Shown: one piece after another, positions 1 through 12,439 of the stretch
Layout: each line of letters starts with the position of its first letter
Numbering within the stretch: position 1 is the stretch's first letter
Origin: Cryptomeria japonica
Lineage: Eukaryota > Streptophyta > Pinopsida > Cupressales > Cupressaceae
Length of the DNA stretch: 64,000 bases
Direction: 5' to 3'
Assembly (NCBI RefSeq): GCF_030272615.1
Contig: NC_081408.1
Location: forward strand, 619,806,476 to 619,870,475
Notes under the pieces: model-generated
What the model saw: only the letters and a program-made list of their open reading frames with translations
What the model was told of the DNA's origin: nothing
The model's database searches: none
Position numbers and translations under genes: made by a program

Positions 1-390
1 CAAAAAGGAAATGACTTTGATTTAAAAGTTTATACTGATGCTGATTGGGCAGGCAACATAGATGACAGGAAAAGCACAAGTGGTGGAGCTTTCTTTTTAG
101 GAGAAAGACTAGTGAGTTGGCTTAGCAAGAAACAAGGATGTATTTCACAGTCTACAACAGAAGCTGAATATGTTGCTGCAGCATTAAAATGTACCAATAT
201 AGCATGGATCAAACAACTGTTGGAAGGCATAAATGAGAAAGTTACTGAGCCAATAACTATATTCTGTGATAATACTAGTGCCATTAACATTTCAAAGAAT
301 CATGTTATGCACTCTAAGACAAAGCACATCTCTATCAAATATCATTATCTTAGAGAAGAAGCTCAAGAGAAGAAGGTTAACACTATACTA
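1..390 (+). pseudogene. Copia pol, RNase H end (fragment)
   Basis: This is the C-terminal RNase H part of a Ty1/copia polyprotein, the activity that degrades the RNA strand during reverse transcription. The frame is open from base 1 and shows DADWAGNIDDRKSTSGG, then STTEAEYVAA and the DN of FCDNTSAI, followed by SKTKHISIKYH, all in normal copia order. The match stops after EKKVN at about 380, where the usual ending (vyvnTKEQiaDifTKPL) should follow. An LTR beginning TGTTACCGAG at 391 replaces it. The upstream pol lies outside the window. It is a truncated relic closely related to the other long-LTR copias here. Confidence 0.9.
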
Positions 391-1532
391 TGTTACCGAG
401 CAAGGAACCTAGTCGGTAAAACCTAAGGAACCTAGTTGGTAAACCCTAAGGTTATCGCTATCGGTTAATGAAGTGGAATGTCTACTGAGTAAAGTTTAGT
501 ATTTACCGAGTTGCAACCGAGTAATAATAGAATGCATTGAATGTATACATACATTATTTAATGATGGAAGTTGATGAGCTGGTTATGATTAAATGATTGA
601 TACAACATGTATGAAGTTTGTTAAGCATCTATGGCAATGGAAGATTGGCAGGAAGATCTACAGCTCAGATTAAACTGCAATACCCTAGCACAAGTTCCAA
701 GAAATATATGCAAGTTCCAAGGCGAGGTAAAACATTTTTCGATCGAAGGATACATTGAACCTGGTCAAGATTGAAGTTCTGATAGCTATGATTGATCATG
801 GGAAATGTGATCAAAGAGATTAAGCATTTACCAAACTATTTATAAATAAGGAACTGTTGATAAACAATGTATGCTGGCAAGTGTAAGCATAGGGATGCTA
901 CATAGTTATTACCGAGCATAGAAGCTTGAAGACCTATTTGAATAACAGAGTAAGGAGCCCAACAGAGGGACAAGATAAGTCCTATGACTAGATTGTATTG
1001 AGAAAATAAGAATCTGCTTTAGCATTTTAGATGCAAAGTTGCAGGCATACTCATTACTATTGTTTATTTGTAAGTGACAGAAAATCTCTTAATTGAGTGG
1101 ACTTAACAGTCTTTTTTGTAAATCCTCTAGCAAGGTGACATTCTAATTGAGTGTTTGAAACCCTTTAACAAGGTCACCTCTAACAAGGTGAAGATCCTAA
1201 CAGATCTGATTGAAATCCCTTAACTAGGTCACATCTAGTAATGTGTTTGTAATCTTTAACAGGATTTGCTTTTGACCGAGCATACTCTAGAAGAGTATAT
1301 TTCTTAGTGGGTCCGAAATCCCATAGTGGTTTTTCCCTATTTGGGTTTCCACGTTAAATCTGGTGTTATGAGTTTTGTTATGATTATGTGTTATTAAGGT
1401 TGCATGTTTTACAGTTTTGATTACATATATCTGTTTAAGCTACCGAGGTTGAATTTGTTGAATATATTGCTGATTAAGTTTGTATGATTCACGCCCCCTC
1501 TCATCTTGTTAGCTTGGCATCTGTACTTAACA
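391..1532 (+). repeat. Long terminal repeat 'E' (1,142 bp)
   Basis: It starts TGTTACCGAG and ends CTTAACA, giving the TG...CA ends of an LTR. The 3' part has the conserved plant copia box (GTGGTTTTTCCC, TTTGGGTTTCCACGT, then GTGTTATG) and the pyrimidine run CACGCCCCCTCTCATC near the end. A primer-binding-like site follows directly, so this is a 5' LTR. It has cut into the copia RNase H on its left; the five bases before it are TACTA. Its sequence differs from the LTR at 3422-4483, so the two are not a matched pair. Confidence 0.75.
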
Positions 1533-1534
1533 AT

Positions 1535-1546
1535 TAGTATCAGAAC
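1535..1546 (+). other. Primer-binding site, tRNA-iMet type (degenerate)
   Basis: TAGTATCAGAAC lies two bases after the LTR end and matches the plant iMet primer site TGGTATCAGAGC with two G-to-A changes. It marks the start of an internal retrotransposon region. Confidence 0.7.
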
Positions 1547-1554
1547 TATCAACC

Positions 1555-3182
<1,628 letters not shown>

Positions 3183-3409
3183 GAATTGCATTGTAAAGAT
3201 TTTAAAACTCTTATATTTATATCTATATGCATTTTTTGATGACAAGTTTTGATATATATGTATTTTGCTTTTCTATTTGGCATTATTGTAAAAGGGAGAG
3301 TAGAAATATGTATGTGATGTGAAATTTTGTATGCATTATTAAGGGGGAGTCTGTACATTTTTGTAAGCACACTTAGTTGTCAAATTTTTTCTATTTTGCC
3401 ATCAATACC

Positions 3410-3421
3410 AAAGGGGGAGAT
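3410..3421 (+). other. Polypurine tract before 3' LTR
   Basis: AAAGGGGGAGAT sits directly before the LTR start. A second tract, AAGGGGGAG, lies about 70 bp upstream near 3341. Several such tracts before the 3' LTR are typical of Sirevirus-type copia elements. Confidence 0.85.
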
Positions 3422-4483
3422 TATTGGCATTATGATGGTATATCTGATGAATTTATGCATTGTCATTGATGGAACACACCCATATGTTTTGATTGTCATA
3501 GTCATCTCTATATACCAGTTAGGTCAAATCAGTTTTACTATTAAGTCTTTGTATTGAAACCGGGTATCATATGTAAAGAGTAAGTATAACTAGTATATGT
3601 TGACAACCGGTATATGTAGTTTAGACAATCAGTTCTGATTAGTTCCACTGTTACCAATTTTGAGATGAAATGGAGAGAGACAAGGAGGAACATGAAGACA
3701 ATCAAACTGTGAGTTTGAAGCAGTCAACACTCAATTGGTATTGGTGTTCTAACCAGTTTTCTAGATTGTATGATGAGTTATGACTGGTCGTGATGTGTTA
3801 CCACCAACCAACATTTTTGGTGGTGATTTGTGATGTGTTAAGGATGATTGTCTAGATTCACTGAACCTAGGAAATTGTGTTGAGGTTCAGACATGAAATC
3901 TAATGTCTATAAAAAGACATTGTGATGAGTTATTTTCATATAGAAGATACAAGTTATGTTATGAGTTGATTTTGATGTGATTTGTTGAAGGAGTTGTAGA
4001 GTATGTCGGTTATACAGTAATGAGTGAGAAGAAAAGGATCTAAACAAGCAGAATGTGCTATTCCTAGATCATATCACATGTTGTTTTCTAATCACTATAG
4101 AAGTTAAATCCCCTAACCAGGTAAGCTCTAACAAGGTGATTCATTAACTTGGATCTAAATCATCCACTGAGGTTACCTTTAACTAGGTATAGATCATAAC
4201 AAGGCTTGGGATCTTTAATAGGATCTACTCCTAACAAAGCATTTGTAGGCCTTAACCGGTCAGTTACCTATTTCTGCAGATAGTTAACTTGTGAGTTCCA
4301 TCTCACCGTGGTTTTTCCCACTTGGGTTTTTCACGTATAAATACTTGTGTTATGGTGAATTTTTTACATGTTGTGAATGATTTTATAACACTTTGGATTG
4401 CATGCAAAGTCATAACTAAACTGGTTAAATTTTTTTTCTATAACTGATTCACCCCCCCCTCTCAGTGCTTTATAAGTTTATCA
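3422..4483 (+). repeat. 3' LTR 'F' of gag+ORF2 element 3
   Basis: It begins TATTGGCATT just after the polypurine tract, which is the TGTTGGCATT start of the related LTRs with one G-to-A change. It ends near TTTATCA. Inside are the copia box (CACCGTGGTTTTTCCCAC, TTGGGTTTTTCACGT) and the terminal signature GATTCACCCCCCCCTCTCAG. The first 60 bp resemble the LTRs of elements 1 and 2 (TTGTCATTGATGGA and ACACAC). The right end could be a few bases off. No target duplication matches TACTA at 386-390. Confidence 0.8.
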
Positions 4484-4503
4484 GAGTATGTATGTTAACT
4501 TGC

Positions 4504-4676
4504 TCAACCACCCCCATGAAAAATTTATTTTGATGGTTCTCATACACAAAAAGGAGTGGTTAAAGTATTCCTATTTGTCAACCCTCAAGGTGACCTTATA
4601 CCCAAATTGTTCAAATGGACTTTCCCATGTACCAAAAATATAGCTAAGTATGAGGGGTTAATCATGGGTGAGTTCA
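4504..4676 (+). pseudogene. Gypsy RNase H, N-terminal part
   Basis: The frame reads IYFDGSHTQKG, then NPQGDLIPKLFKWTFPCTKN and AKYEGLIMGEF, which is the start of the extra RNase H-like domain (RVT_3 type) found in plant gypsy polyproteins. The usual D of yFDGs is present and the Glu of the second motif is in KYEGLI. A stop precedes KIYFDG. The frame is cut at 4677 by the hAT-like insertion and resumes at 6534 as TLIGFKTTIQW, so the insertion was into this coding sequence. Confidence 0.85.
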
Positions 4677-4779
4677 CAATAATGGTTCCCACTTTCACCC
4701 ACAAAGGAAAAATGTGATGGTGGGAAAAAAATCAAAGGGTGTTTGCTCAAACTAGGGGTGTTTGAACGAACTACCCTTT

Positions 4780-4890
4780 GGGGTTCGCTCGAACCCCCCA
4801 CTTCGCTCGAACCCCCTCTTTTGAGAGAACCCTATTTAACAATTATTTTTGTCAATTTTTAATTATATTAGGGGGTTCATTCGAACCCCC
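4780..4890. repeat. Cluster of short G/C palindromes
   Basis: GGGGTTC-GCTC-GAACCCC at 4780-4797 and GGGGGTTC-ATTC-GAACCCCC at 4871-4890 are perfect 7- and 8-bp stems with 4-base loops. A half copy, TTCGCTCGAACCCCC, follows the first at about 4802. They lie just inside the left end of the hAT-like element, where hAT elements often carry subterminal repeats, but their role is unknown. Confidence 0.75.
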
Positions 4891-4926
4891 TTTGTTTGAA
4901 GGTATTTAGGGGGGTTTGTTCAAAAC

Positions 4927-5758
4927 TGTTAGATATTTGATCAGTCCCAAAGACACTGAGAGGGGGGGGTGAATCGGTTTCTAACCGGTAGATGAAAGAT
5001 TTAAATTTGTTTGCAACTTTACAACCCAAATTAATATACTAGTAAACAAATAATAATGCAATAAAGAGAAATAAAAGTATAACCATCAATGCACACCATA
5101 ACATAGATATTTTTGGTGAGGAAACTCGATAGGGGAAAAACCTCGGTGGGATTTGTGACCCACAATATTACTCATTGGCCAATATGAATAAATATTACTT
5201 GTACAATAGGGTCCTTGACATCTAGGAAGGTCAACTACCTAAAGCTCACTGCTCAATACAAAAATGGAGTCCCACTAACTACAATTGGATAGTTAAATAC
5301 AATAATAATGTATTGCTCAAAATTGTATTTGCAATGCTGGATTCAATACCGGTTTAAGCTTTGTCTGATACCTCTACCATAAACTTTGCTTCACTCTGCT
5401 CTACTATTATTCATGCATAGGATAATAACATCAAAATGCATATACAGTTCATTCGCTATCATAACCTATCACATCTCATATATTGCTTCCTTACAATACC
5501 TAATTACATTTTATAATAACCTACAAGATCTCATACATATATGAGTCTTTACAATACATCATGTCGGCTACACAAATATATTTACAAGACAAAACAATAT
5601 TATTTCAAGTTGGCTAGAGTGTCGGTATAATCTATTATTGGTGTAGACTGGATGCTAGTGTGAATAACCTTGTAGTGTCCGTTGGTGCCGGTAGATGATG
5701 TTTGTTGTCGGTGTAACCTGTGAACCATGTTACCAGTTGGTTGTCATCAATGACAACA
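4927..5758 (-). repeat. Solo LTR inside the hAT-like element (832 bp)
   Basis: Read on the - strand it starts TGTTGTCATTGATGACAACC and ends with the CACCCCCCCCTCTCAGTGTC signature and ATCTAACA. It carries the shared copia box (reverse complement of GGAAACTCGATAGGGGAAAAA). There is no internal region on either side, so it is a solo LTR left by LTR-LTR recombination. The flanks AAAAC and TCAAC agree at only three of five bases, so the target duplication is doubtful. Confidence 0.75.
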
Positions 5759-6533
5759 TCAACTATTCTCATCTGAGTGTATAATGCCAATAGAACCCCC
5801 TTTCTTACACTTCTCTAAAACTTTCTACAAATTTCTATAGATTTTTGGTCTTCAAAGCTTTGGTTGAAGGCTCAAATGGAATGATCTTGACAACCCAAAA
5901 TATAGTATGGTAGTCCTTAAAGCAAGCTATCTAATGACTATAATTTTCTCACCTTGTGAGTTTATTATGATCTTGTTTTTTAATTTTACAATATATTGTT
6001 TTTTCAATGAACATGAACTTCTTTGTTCAACGCATTGGGAAAAATAGAAAACGTAATTCAAAAAAATATGAAAAATATCTATGAAAAATATGAACAAGTT
6101 ATGTGTTCAAACGTACACCTATGTCTAAATTATAATTAGTCGGACTTCAAAACTTTATAAAATGAAAAATATTCAACATATCACTATCAAACAAACTCCA
6201 TGCCCTAGACATTGATGTTACAAACCAAAATTTGAAATAATTGTGTTTTTATCATTTATCTAAAAACAAGTTATATATTTCAGGAGGCACATCACTCTTA
6301 AAATGTTGTTTGCTCTAAAAAACTTTTTGAGAGAGATGGAAAAAGAAAAACAATTTTAATTAAAAAAAATTGAAAAAAATATATTTAGAATATGTAGACA
6401 AGATGTTACAAATCACTAATTTAAATTGTCCTCAAATTCTAGGTTTAAAAATTATAGGTGTCAGAAAGTGAAGATTATTTTTAAAATGTTTATTTTAGTA
6501 TCAAAGTTGGCACAAAAGTGGGAACCATTATTG

Positions 6534-7240
6534 TGAGTTCACCCTCATTGGTTTCAAGACAACCATTCAGTGGAACATAATAGATCTCCTGGTTTATGGA
6601 GATTCACAACTTGTCATTCGTCAAGTCAATGACGAATACCAAACTAAAGATGACAAGTTCATTACTTACAAAAGGATGGTTGATGACATCAAGAAAAATT
6701 TCCCGAGTGTCATATTGGATCAAATTCCATAGGCTCAAAATAAAGCGGCAGATGCAATGGCCACCATTGGATCCCTTCTGGATATTGGTTCAGATAGTCC
6801 TAGGTATGAATTTTTAGATGAATAACTCCTGCAACTAGCTTTTGACACATCACATATGAGAATGTTGTGTACCATTGTTAGTCCCCAATCACCTTGGTAC
6901 CATGATATCCATGCCTATATTAAAGACAGTATCCTTCCCCAAAATATTTCCCATAATGATCATCAAAATATTATACATCATTGTTCCTGATTCACCCTCA
7001 TAGGAGACAATCTATATTGTCGAGGCTATCATGACATCCTTTCTAGATGTTTAGATTCGAATGAAACTAATCTCACAATGAGAGAAGTGCATGTCGATAC
7101 TTGTGGCACTCACATGATCAAATGTGTTCTTTCCAAATAGATCCCAAGAGTGGGATATTACTAGCCCACCATGCAATGTGATTGTTGTGAATTTATGAAT
7201 AATTGTGTGCCTTGTCAGCGACACAAAGATTTGATCCATG
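6534..7240 (+). pseudogene. Gypsy RNase H end and H2C2 zinc-binding domain
   Basis: The frame resumes after the hAT-like insertion with TTIQWNIIDLLVYGDSQLV, the conserved VYGDSQLVIRQV motif, and NKAADAMATIGSLL, the end of the RNase H-like domain. Further on, HVDTCGTHM (7087-7113) and CDCCEFMNNCVPCQRHK (about 7180-7230) correspond to the HX(n)H and CxxC zinc-binding halves that precede integrase. In-frame stops occur, for example in IPQAQ read as IP-stop-AQ. No product is possible. Confidence 0.8.
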
Positions 7241-7254
7241 TTCTAGCTAAAGAT

Positions 7255-8143
7255 TTGTGGTCCATCACAACACCATGACCATTTTATACATGGTTACTTG
7301 ACCTTGTTGGTAAGATCCATCCTCATTCCTATGATGGAAACAAGTTTATCATTGTTGCAACCGAGTATTTCACCAAGTGGATGGAAGCCATTCCTCTTAC
7401 ACTCACTACCGGTGCCAAAGTGTCCAAGTTTATCCTATACCACATCATTTGTTGTGTCCCATCTACCATCATCATAGACAATGGAACTTCATTTAAAAAC
7501 AAACATATATGTGATCTATGCTCAACATTCCATTGCTAACATCATTGGTCAACACCATATTACCCCAAAGGGAATGACAAAGTTGAGACAACTAATAAAA
7601 CACTGCTTCATATCCTTAAGAAAGTTATCAATATAATTGATTGTGATTGACACCTACCTCTCAATCTTTCCTTATGGGCTTACCAAACCAGCATCTAAAC
7701 TCCTACTAGAGGTACTCCCTATTTCCTTGTATATGGTGTAGAAGCGGTCTTACCAATTGAGATTGAATTGTCATAATTACACATATCCTTGAAAGAGTTT
7801 GTTCCTGATGAAGACTACAGAGTGACAAGGTTGACTCGCCTTGATATCCTTGATGAACAAATTCATAAATCCTATGATCATCTACAAGTATATCAAATTT
7901 TCTTTAAGAGTCAATATCAGAAGAGGGTCCACCCATGTGAGTTTGAAGTAGGAGATTTCATCATTAGAGAAAATCGCACAAATCAACAAGACCCAGAAAA
8001 GAAAGAAAAGTTTGAAGCTAATTGGCTCGGTCCATTTGTGGTTATAGAAAAATATGGTTCAGGGGCATATTAGTTATCCACTCTAGAAGGGGAACCTCTC
8101 AATGATCCCCTCAACATCCTGCATCTGAAAAGATTCTATGCCT
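7255..8143 (+). pseudogene. Gypsy integrase, core and C-terminal domain
   Basis: The DDE integrase core is visible: PFYTWLLDLVGKIHP gives the first Asp, IIIDNGTSFKNK (about 7465-7503) the second, and TPYYPKGNDKVETTNKTL (about 7552-7605) the catalytic Glu. The C-terminal part is open from 7789 to 8073 and shows FEVGDFIIRENRTNQQDPEKK, WLGPFVVIEKYGSGAY and NDPLNILHLKRFYA. Integrase would insert the cDNA into the genome. Several stops interrupt the core. The order and spacing match the second gypsy copy at 44770-45042. Confidence 0.85.
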
Positions 8144-9480
8144 AGTCTATGGCAGCATACCTCATGTTCCAAAATAACAAAAATACAAAAAAAATTGAAA
8201 AATATCAAAAAAATACACAAAAAAGGAAAAAAGTCAAATAGAGAAAAATAAATATAGTAAAGTAAAATAAATTTGTCCTCTGGTGAAAACCAATTCTTGT
8301 GGCACCTTGGGCATGTACATTTGGTGAAAATCTGGTAACACACACCATTTGTAAAGAGAATTTCCATTATCCTTCAATTCTTGCATCCACCTTTTTATGG
8401 TGTGGTATCCATTGTTACCCGCCCCCATCTGCATTTCCATTACATTAATCTCTTTTTAGCATGGTATCCCATGATACCCACATTCCTTCACCTCCATTTA
8501 TATTTCTTTATCATAGTCCTGGTAAGTACCCTCTCATGCTTGGATCTTTGAGCATAGATTTTGCGGTACATAATTTGCCTTGTATAGGTGTTTGTTGTTG
8601 TACATAGGTTTGGTTGTGTTCTGTTTGTCCAGATCATATCCTCTTAGTTGGTTCTTCAATAGATATTTTAGTATTTTGATCCTCACATGATTCCTAGGTC
8701 CTTTTGTTGATCCTTGGCTGATCCACTCCATCATACGGTTGTTTCTTTGAGATATATCATTCTCACCCTAGAAATAATCTACCATCCATCTGTGCAGGAT
8801 GTATCCTTCCTCTAGTTAGACAACATCGTCAATCCTCATCAGTTCATTGTTTTTTTGACAAAAGATATCTATGACACCTGTGTTGGTTTTGGATTCTTTT
8901 CAATCTTTGTTTATCATTCAAAGATCCTTGGTTCTTGTTTCCTCTTGGTCACCATGATCTTTTATATCATGGTAGGTTAGGAGTGACATGGCTCAGGATG
9001 TGATCTTGTTGCTTTTTGTTTCTGTTTGGCATGTCTTTTTGATGTGTCCTTTGTTCTACCCTAATGAGGTCTCTATTATCTCATGTTACCATGGGGCATG
9101 TCTTCTTCTTGTGGTTTTTCGAGCATAATTTCTTGGAGAGTCTTTGTAACTTTGTGTGATGTTGCCTCGATCTGTGTGTCTATTTATATGTGTCAGTCCA
9201 TGTATTGGATATGAAATTTCACCATGGTTCTTAATACCTTGGTGACTCACAAACAATGCTAAATCAAAATAAGTACTCACTGCATGGCTTCCTATTTCAC
9301 ATGGATGCTTGTGCTCCATTATCTTCATCTCAATTGCTTTTCATTCATCCCTTTGTCACTTCTTTCACTTGTCCTCTCTAGAATGTGCACAGGTGTCCTC
9401 TAACTTGATTCTTCTTCTAGCTATCCCAACCTGGTCCTCCTGTAGAATTATTCATCTCATCCTACATCACATATGGGTTA
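8144..9480 (+). other. Noncoding 3' region of gypsy element
   Basis: No gene is seen. It begins with an A-rich stretch, then GGTGAAAACCA, TGTGGCACCTTGGGCA and CCATTTGTAAAGAG, which recur in the same order downstream of the pol of the other gypsy copy (about 44590-44660, - strand). The rest is pyrimidine-rich. No polypurine tract or LTR could be recognised before copia B interrupts at 9690. Confidence 0.55.
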
Positions 9481-9689
9481 GCACATAATGCATGTATCAT
9501 GTCACATCACATATCATAATCTCACGTTATATTTGCATACACCATCGTATCCTGCATAATAGATCATGTCATACATCACATATAGCATATCACATCGCAT
9601 CATATATTATCATACGTGGCATAAATCATACATATATCAATCATCCCATCCTGCATCACAAACATATTAGGCTCATATCATGCACCCAT
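9480..9689. repeat. Degenerate CAT/ATCACA-rich simple repeat
   Basis: Imperfect reiterations of CATCACATA and CATATCA with no fixed period fill this stretch. The same composition resumes directly after copia B (14530-14600: CATAAGTCATAAATCATCC), so copia B inserted into it. Confidence 0.7.
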
Positions 9690-10049
9690 TGTTGATATGT
9701 GGCGACTGATCAGCAAAGTACTGTACACTCAGCACATATCCTCGCCATTTTTTTGTTGATGAAAACTGACATTGTAATAAAACCCTAAAAAGGTCGACTT
9801 TGTTTGTTGCCCTAAAAATGCATGTTATAAGCGACTGGGATGCTTAAGGCATTATAAGGTTGATGTACTATTTGTGTTGGATAATAAGAAAGATTGGATG
9901 GATGTGTATGGTGGATGTAACCCATTCTGGGTGAACCACGTTAAATCTCTATGTTATCTGTGCCCTGTTTTATTTCTTTATCTTTTGTATTTAAATCTGC
10001 ATATAATTGTTAGTTCATATTTGCTTCAGATCTGCTTGAAACCCTAACA
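9690..10049 (+). repeat. Copia B 5' LTR (360 bp)
   Basis: It starts TGTTGATATGTGGCG and ends GAAACCCTAACA. It contains GTGAACCACGTTAAATC and TGTGTTAT-like sequence close to the 3' end, the usual plant copia R/U5 box. It differs from the 3' copy at about 20 positions. Confidence 0.95.
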
Positions 10050-10051
10050 AT

Positions 10052-10063
10052 TGGTATCAGAGT
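10052..10063 (+). other. Copia B primer-binding site
   Basis: TGGTATCAGAGT follows the LTR by two bases and matches the 3' end of initiator methionine tRNA except for the last base. Confidence 0.9.
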
Positions 10064-10109
10064 GAGGTTTTCTATAAATTGGTGGGACTTTCAGATTTGA
10101 GTGGGAGCA

Positions 10110-10905
10110 ATGGAGGATTCCAAATTCAAGGTTGAAAAGTTTAACAGCTAGAGTTATCAGTTATGAAAAATGTAGATGGAGGATTACTTGTATCAAAAGG
10201 ATTTGTGGCAGCCATTGGAAGGAAAGGAAAAGAAAGCAACCATAATGTTAGATGAAGAGTGGGACATTTTAAATAGAAAGGCACTAGGATCCATTCAATT
10301 GTGCCTTGCACCATCTATAGCTTTCAATATAATAGAAGCAAAAATGATTGTAGATTTGATGGTGACATTGGCTAAGGTGTATGAGAAACCCTCAGCTTCG
10401 AATAAGGTATTTCTTATGAAGTGTTTGTTTAATTTGAAAATGAGGGAGGGAAGATCTATAGCAGAGAACTTAAATTAATTTAATACTATTACCAGTCAAT
10501 TGTCTTCGGTAAAAATTACTTTTGTAGAAGAGGTTAGGGCTCTCTTGATTTTGTTTTCTTTGCCAGAAAGCTGGAATAGCTTGGTTATGGCTATAAGTAA
10601 CTCTGTCTCTGGTAAAAATACTTTGGTATTTGATGATATTGTTGGTGTTATCCTAAGCGAGGAAATGCGAAGGAAAAGCACAAGTGAGACTCCAACATCA
10701 TCAAGTAGTGTTTTGAATGTGGAGAACAGAGGAAGATCAAAGGAAAGAGGAAAAGGCCCCTGGAATGAGAAGTCACGAGGGAAGTCAAAGAAAGGACGCT
10801 CTCAATCTAGAGGAAAGAAAGATTGTTGGTACTACAAAAAGCCTGGTCATCTAAAGAAAGACTATTGGTCTCAAAAAAAAAAAGGAGACAAAAATAAAAA
10901 TGACA
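10110..10905 (+). pseudogene. Copia B gag
   Basis: The nucleocapsid polyprotein would package the element RNA. The start ATG at 10110 follows the primer site by 46 bp and opens MEDSKFKVEKFNS, the usual copia gag start. Stops appear within the first 25 codons and after IAENLN. Motifs in order: LWQPLEG, then KMREGRSIAENLN, then LPESWNSLVMAI (UBN2/retrotran-gag type), then a basic RGRSKERGKG region. The zinc knuckle CWYYKKPGHLKKDYW (about 10834-10878) has lost its second and third cysteines, both changed to Tyr. Everything lies in one frame and runs straight into pol. Confidence 0.88.
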
Positions 10906-12297
10906 GTAAGGAAGCTAATATTGCAAGTAATACTTTACAAGATGCTTTAATCTTATGTTTGGATAATGTTAATGATTCCTGGGTAATAGATTCTGGGGCT
11001 TCATTTCATGCTACACCCCATAGAAAATATTTTGTAGATTATGTTCAAGGTGATTTTGGATAGGTATATTTGGGTGATGATGAGCCCTATCAAATTGTTA
11101 GAAAAGGAAAGATAAAGATCAAGTTGCAAAATGGAAATGACCGGTTTCTGCAGGAGGTAAGACATGTTCCTAACTTAAGAAGAAATTTAATTTCTGCAAG
11201 GCAACTAGGTAGTGAAGGTTGCATAGTTACCTTCTCAGATAGTATCTGGAAGGTCACTAAAGGATCATTAGTAGTAGATAAAGGTGTGAAGGTAGGCACA
11301 TTATATCTATGTACTGGTAACACTTACTCTAACTTAGCTGCTACAGATAAAGTTACTGCAAGGACAACAACAATAGATGTTCCAAGAACAAATTTGATAA
11401 TGTGGCACCATAGGCTTGGGCACATGAGTGAGAAAGGGATGAAAATCCTTCACTCCAAAAATCTATTGCCAGGACTAAAGAAGATTGATTTAGAGTTCTA
11501 TGAAAACTATGTTTATGGCAAACAAAAAAGAGTCAGATTTCTCAAGGTTGGGAAAAAGAAGAAGAGTGAGAAGTTAGAGCTTGTGCATTCAGATGTATGG
11601 GGACCTAATCAGGTATCATCTCTTGGTGGCTCTTGTTATTATGTTATTTTTATTGATGACTCAACTAGAAAAACATGGGTATATTTCCTAAAACAAAAAT
11701 CAGATGTTTTTGAAACTTTTAAGAAATGAAAAGCTTGGGTTGAGAATGAGACAGGAAAAAAGTTGAAGTGTCTCAGATCAGATAATGGAGGTGAGTATTG
11801 CAGAAAAGCATTTGAAGATTACTACTCCTTAAATGGGATTCGAAAGTAAAAGACAGTTCCAGGAATTCCACAGGAAAATGGTGTGTCAGAGAGAATGAAT
11901 AGGACTATCATTGGAACGTGTGAGGAGCATGAGATTGCATGCTGGATTGCCCTTACATTTTTGGGTAGATGTTGTACATACTACTATCTATTTGATAAAT
12001 AGAGGACCTTCAACTCCTTTGGATGGTGGTATTCCAGAGGAGGCATGGATTGGTAAAAAGGTAAATTATTCTTTTCTGAAAACCTTTGGTTGTGAAGCTT
12101 TTGTCCATGTTGATAAAGAAAATAGAATCAAGCTTGATGCTAAATCTCACAAATGTACCTTCATTGGACATGGGATAGATGAATATGGCTATCGATTATG
12201 GGATTTTGAAAATAAGAAAATAATTAGAAGTAGAGATGTTATATTCAATGAGAAGGTTATGTATAAAGAACAAATGCAGGAAAAGAAGCATGAATAG
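10906..12297 (+). pseudogene. Copia B protease, pre-integrase and integrase
   Basis: The aspartic protease motif is WVIDSGASFHATPH (from about 10980). The pre-integrase domain has LIMWHHRLGHMSEKGMKIL (about 11396-11452), with the CxxC half degraded to YENYVYGKQ. The integrase core has VHSDVWGP (first Asp), IDDSTRKTW, SDNGGEYC (about 11780; second Asp) and ENGVSERMNRTI (about 11877; Glu). A stop and frameshift occur near 11730, after which the frame changes; 11911-12297 then encodes the integrase C-terminal part with LINRGPSTPLDGGIPEEAW and FGCEAFVHVDKENR. No functional product is expected. Confidence 0.9.
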
Positions 12298-12439
12298 GAC
12301 AAGCAAGAATATGTGGTGTTGGATGAGATTCCTGAAAATGAAATGCCATAGGTACTTGATGCTCAGCAACAATAGAATGTCCCACAAACTCCTACAAGTG
12401 TTAGACATTCTACAAGGTCAAGTAGACCCCCTGAGATAT

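Larger units (their letters stand above)
4677..6533 (+). mobile_element. hAT-like nonautonomous DNA transposon, 1,857 bp
   Basis: The ends are perfect 19-bp terminal inverted repeats: CAATAATGGTTCCCACTTT at the left and its reverse complement at the right. Both sides carry the 8-bp duplication TGAGTTCA (4669-4676 and 6534-6541). Removing the insert plus one copy rejoins the gypsy RNase H frame (LIMGEF to TLIGFK), which confirms the boundaries. Eight-base duplications and CA-starting ends are typical of hAT elements. No transposase is visible. The core is AT-rich apart from a palindrome cluster at 4780-4890. A solo LTR (832 bp) makes up much of the length; the original element was about 1 kb. 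Orientation is arbitrary. Confidence 0.85.
4504..9689 (+). mobile_element. Ty3/gypsy element, family 1, truncated copy
   Basis: Ordered gypsy pol remnants on the + strand (RNase H, zinc-binding domain, integrase core, integrase C-terminus) are followed by about 1.5 kb of noncoding sequence. The gag, protease and reverse transcriptase and the 5' LTR are missing on the left, where LTR 'F' ends. Copia B cuts it on the right. A hAT-like element splits the RNase H. The 3' noncoding part matches that of the gypsy copy at 41050-45042 (GGTGAAAACCA, TGTGGCACCTTGGGCA), so both are one family. Confidence 0.8.

Noticed and set aside
4922-5763. Target duplication of the solo LTR
   Set aside because: AAAAC and TCAAC match at only three of five positions, so I do not claim it.
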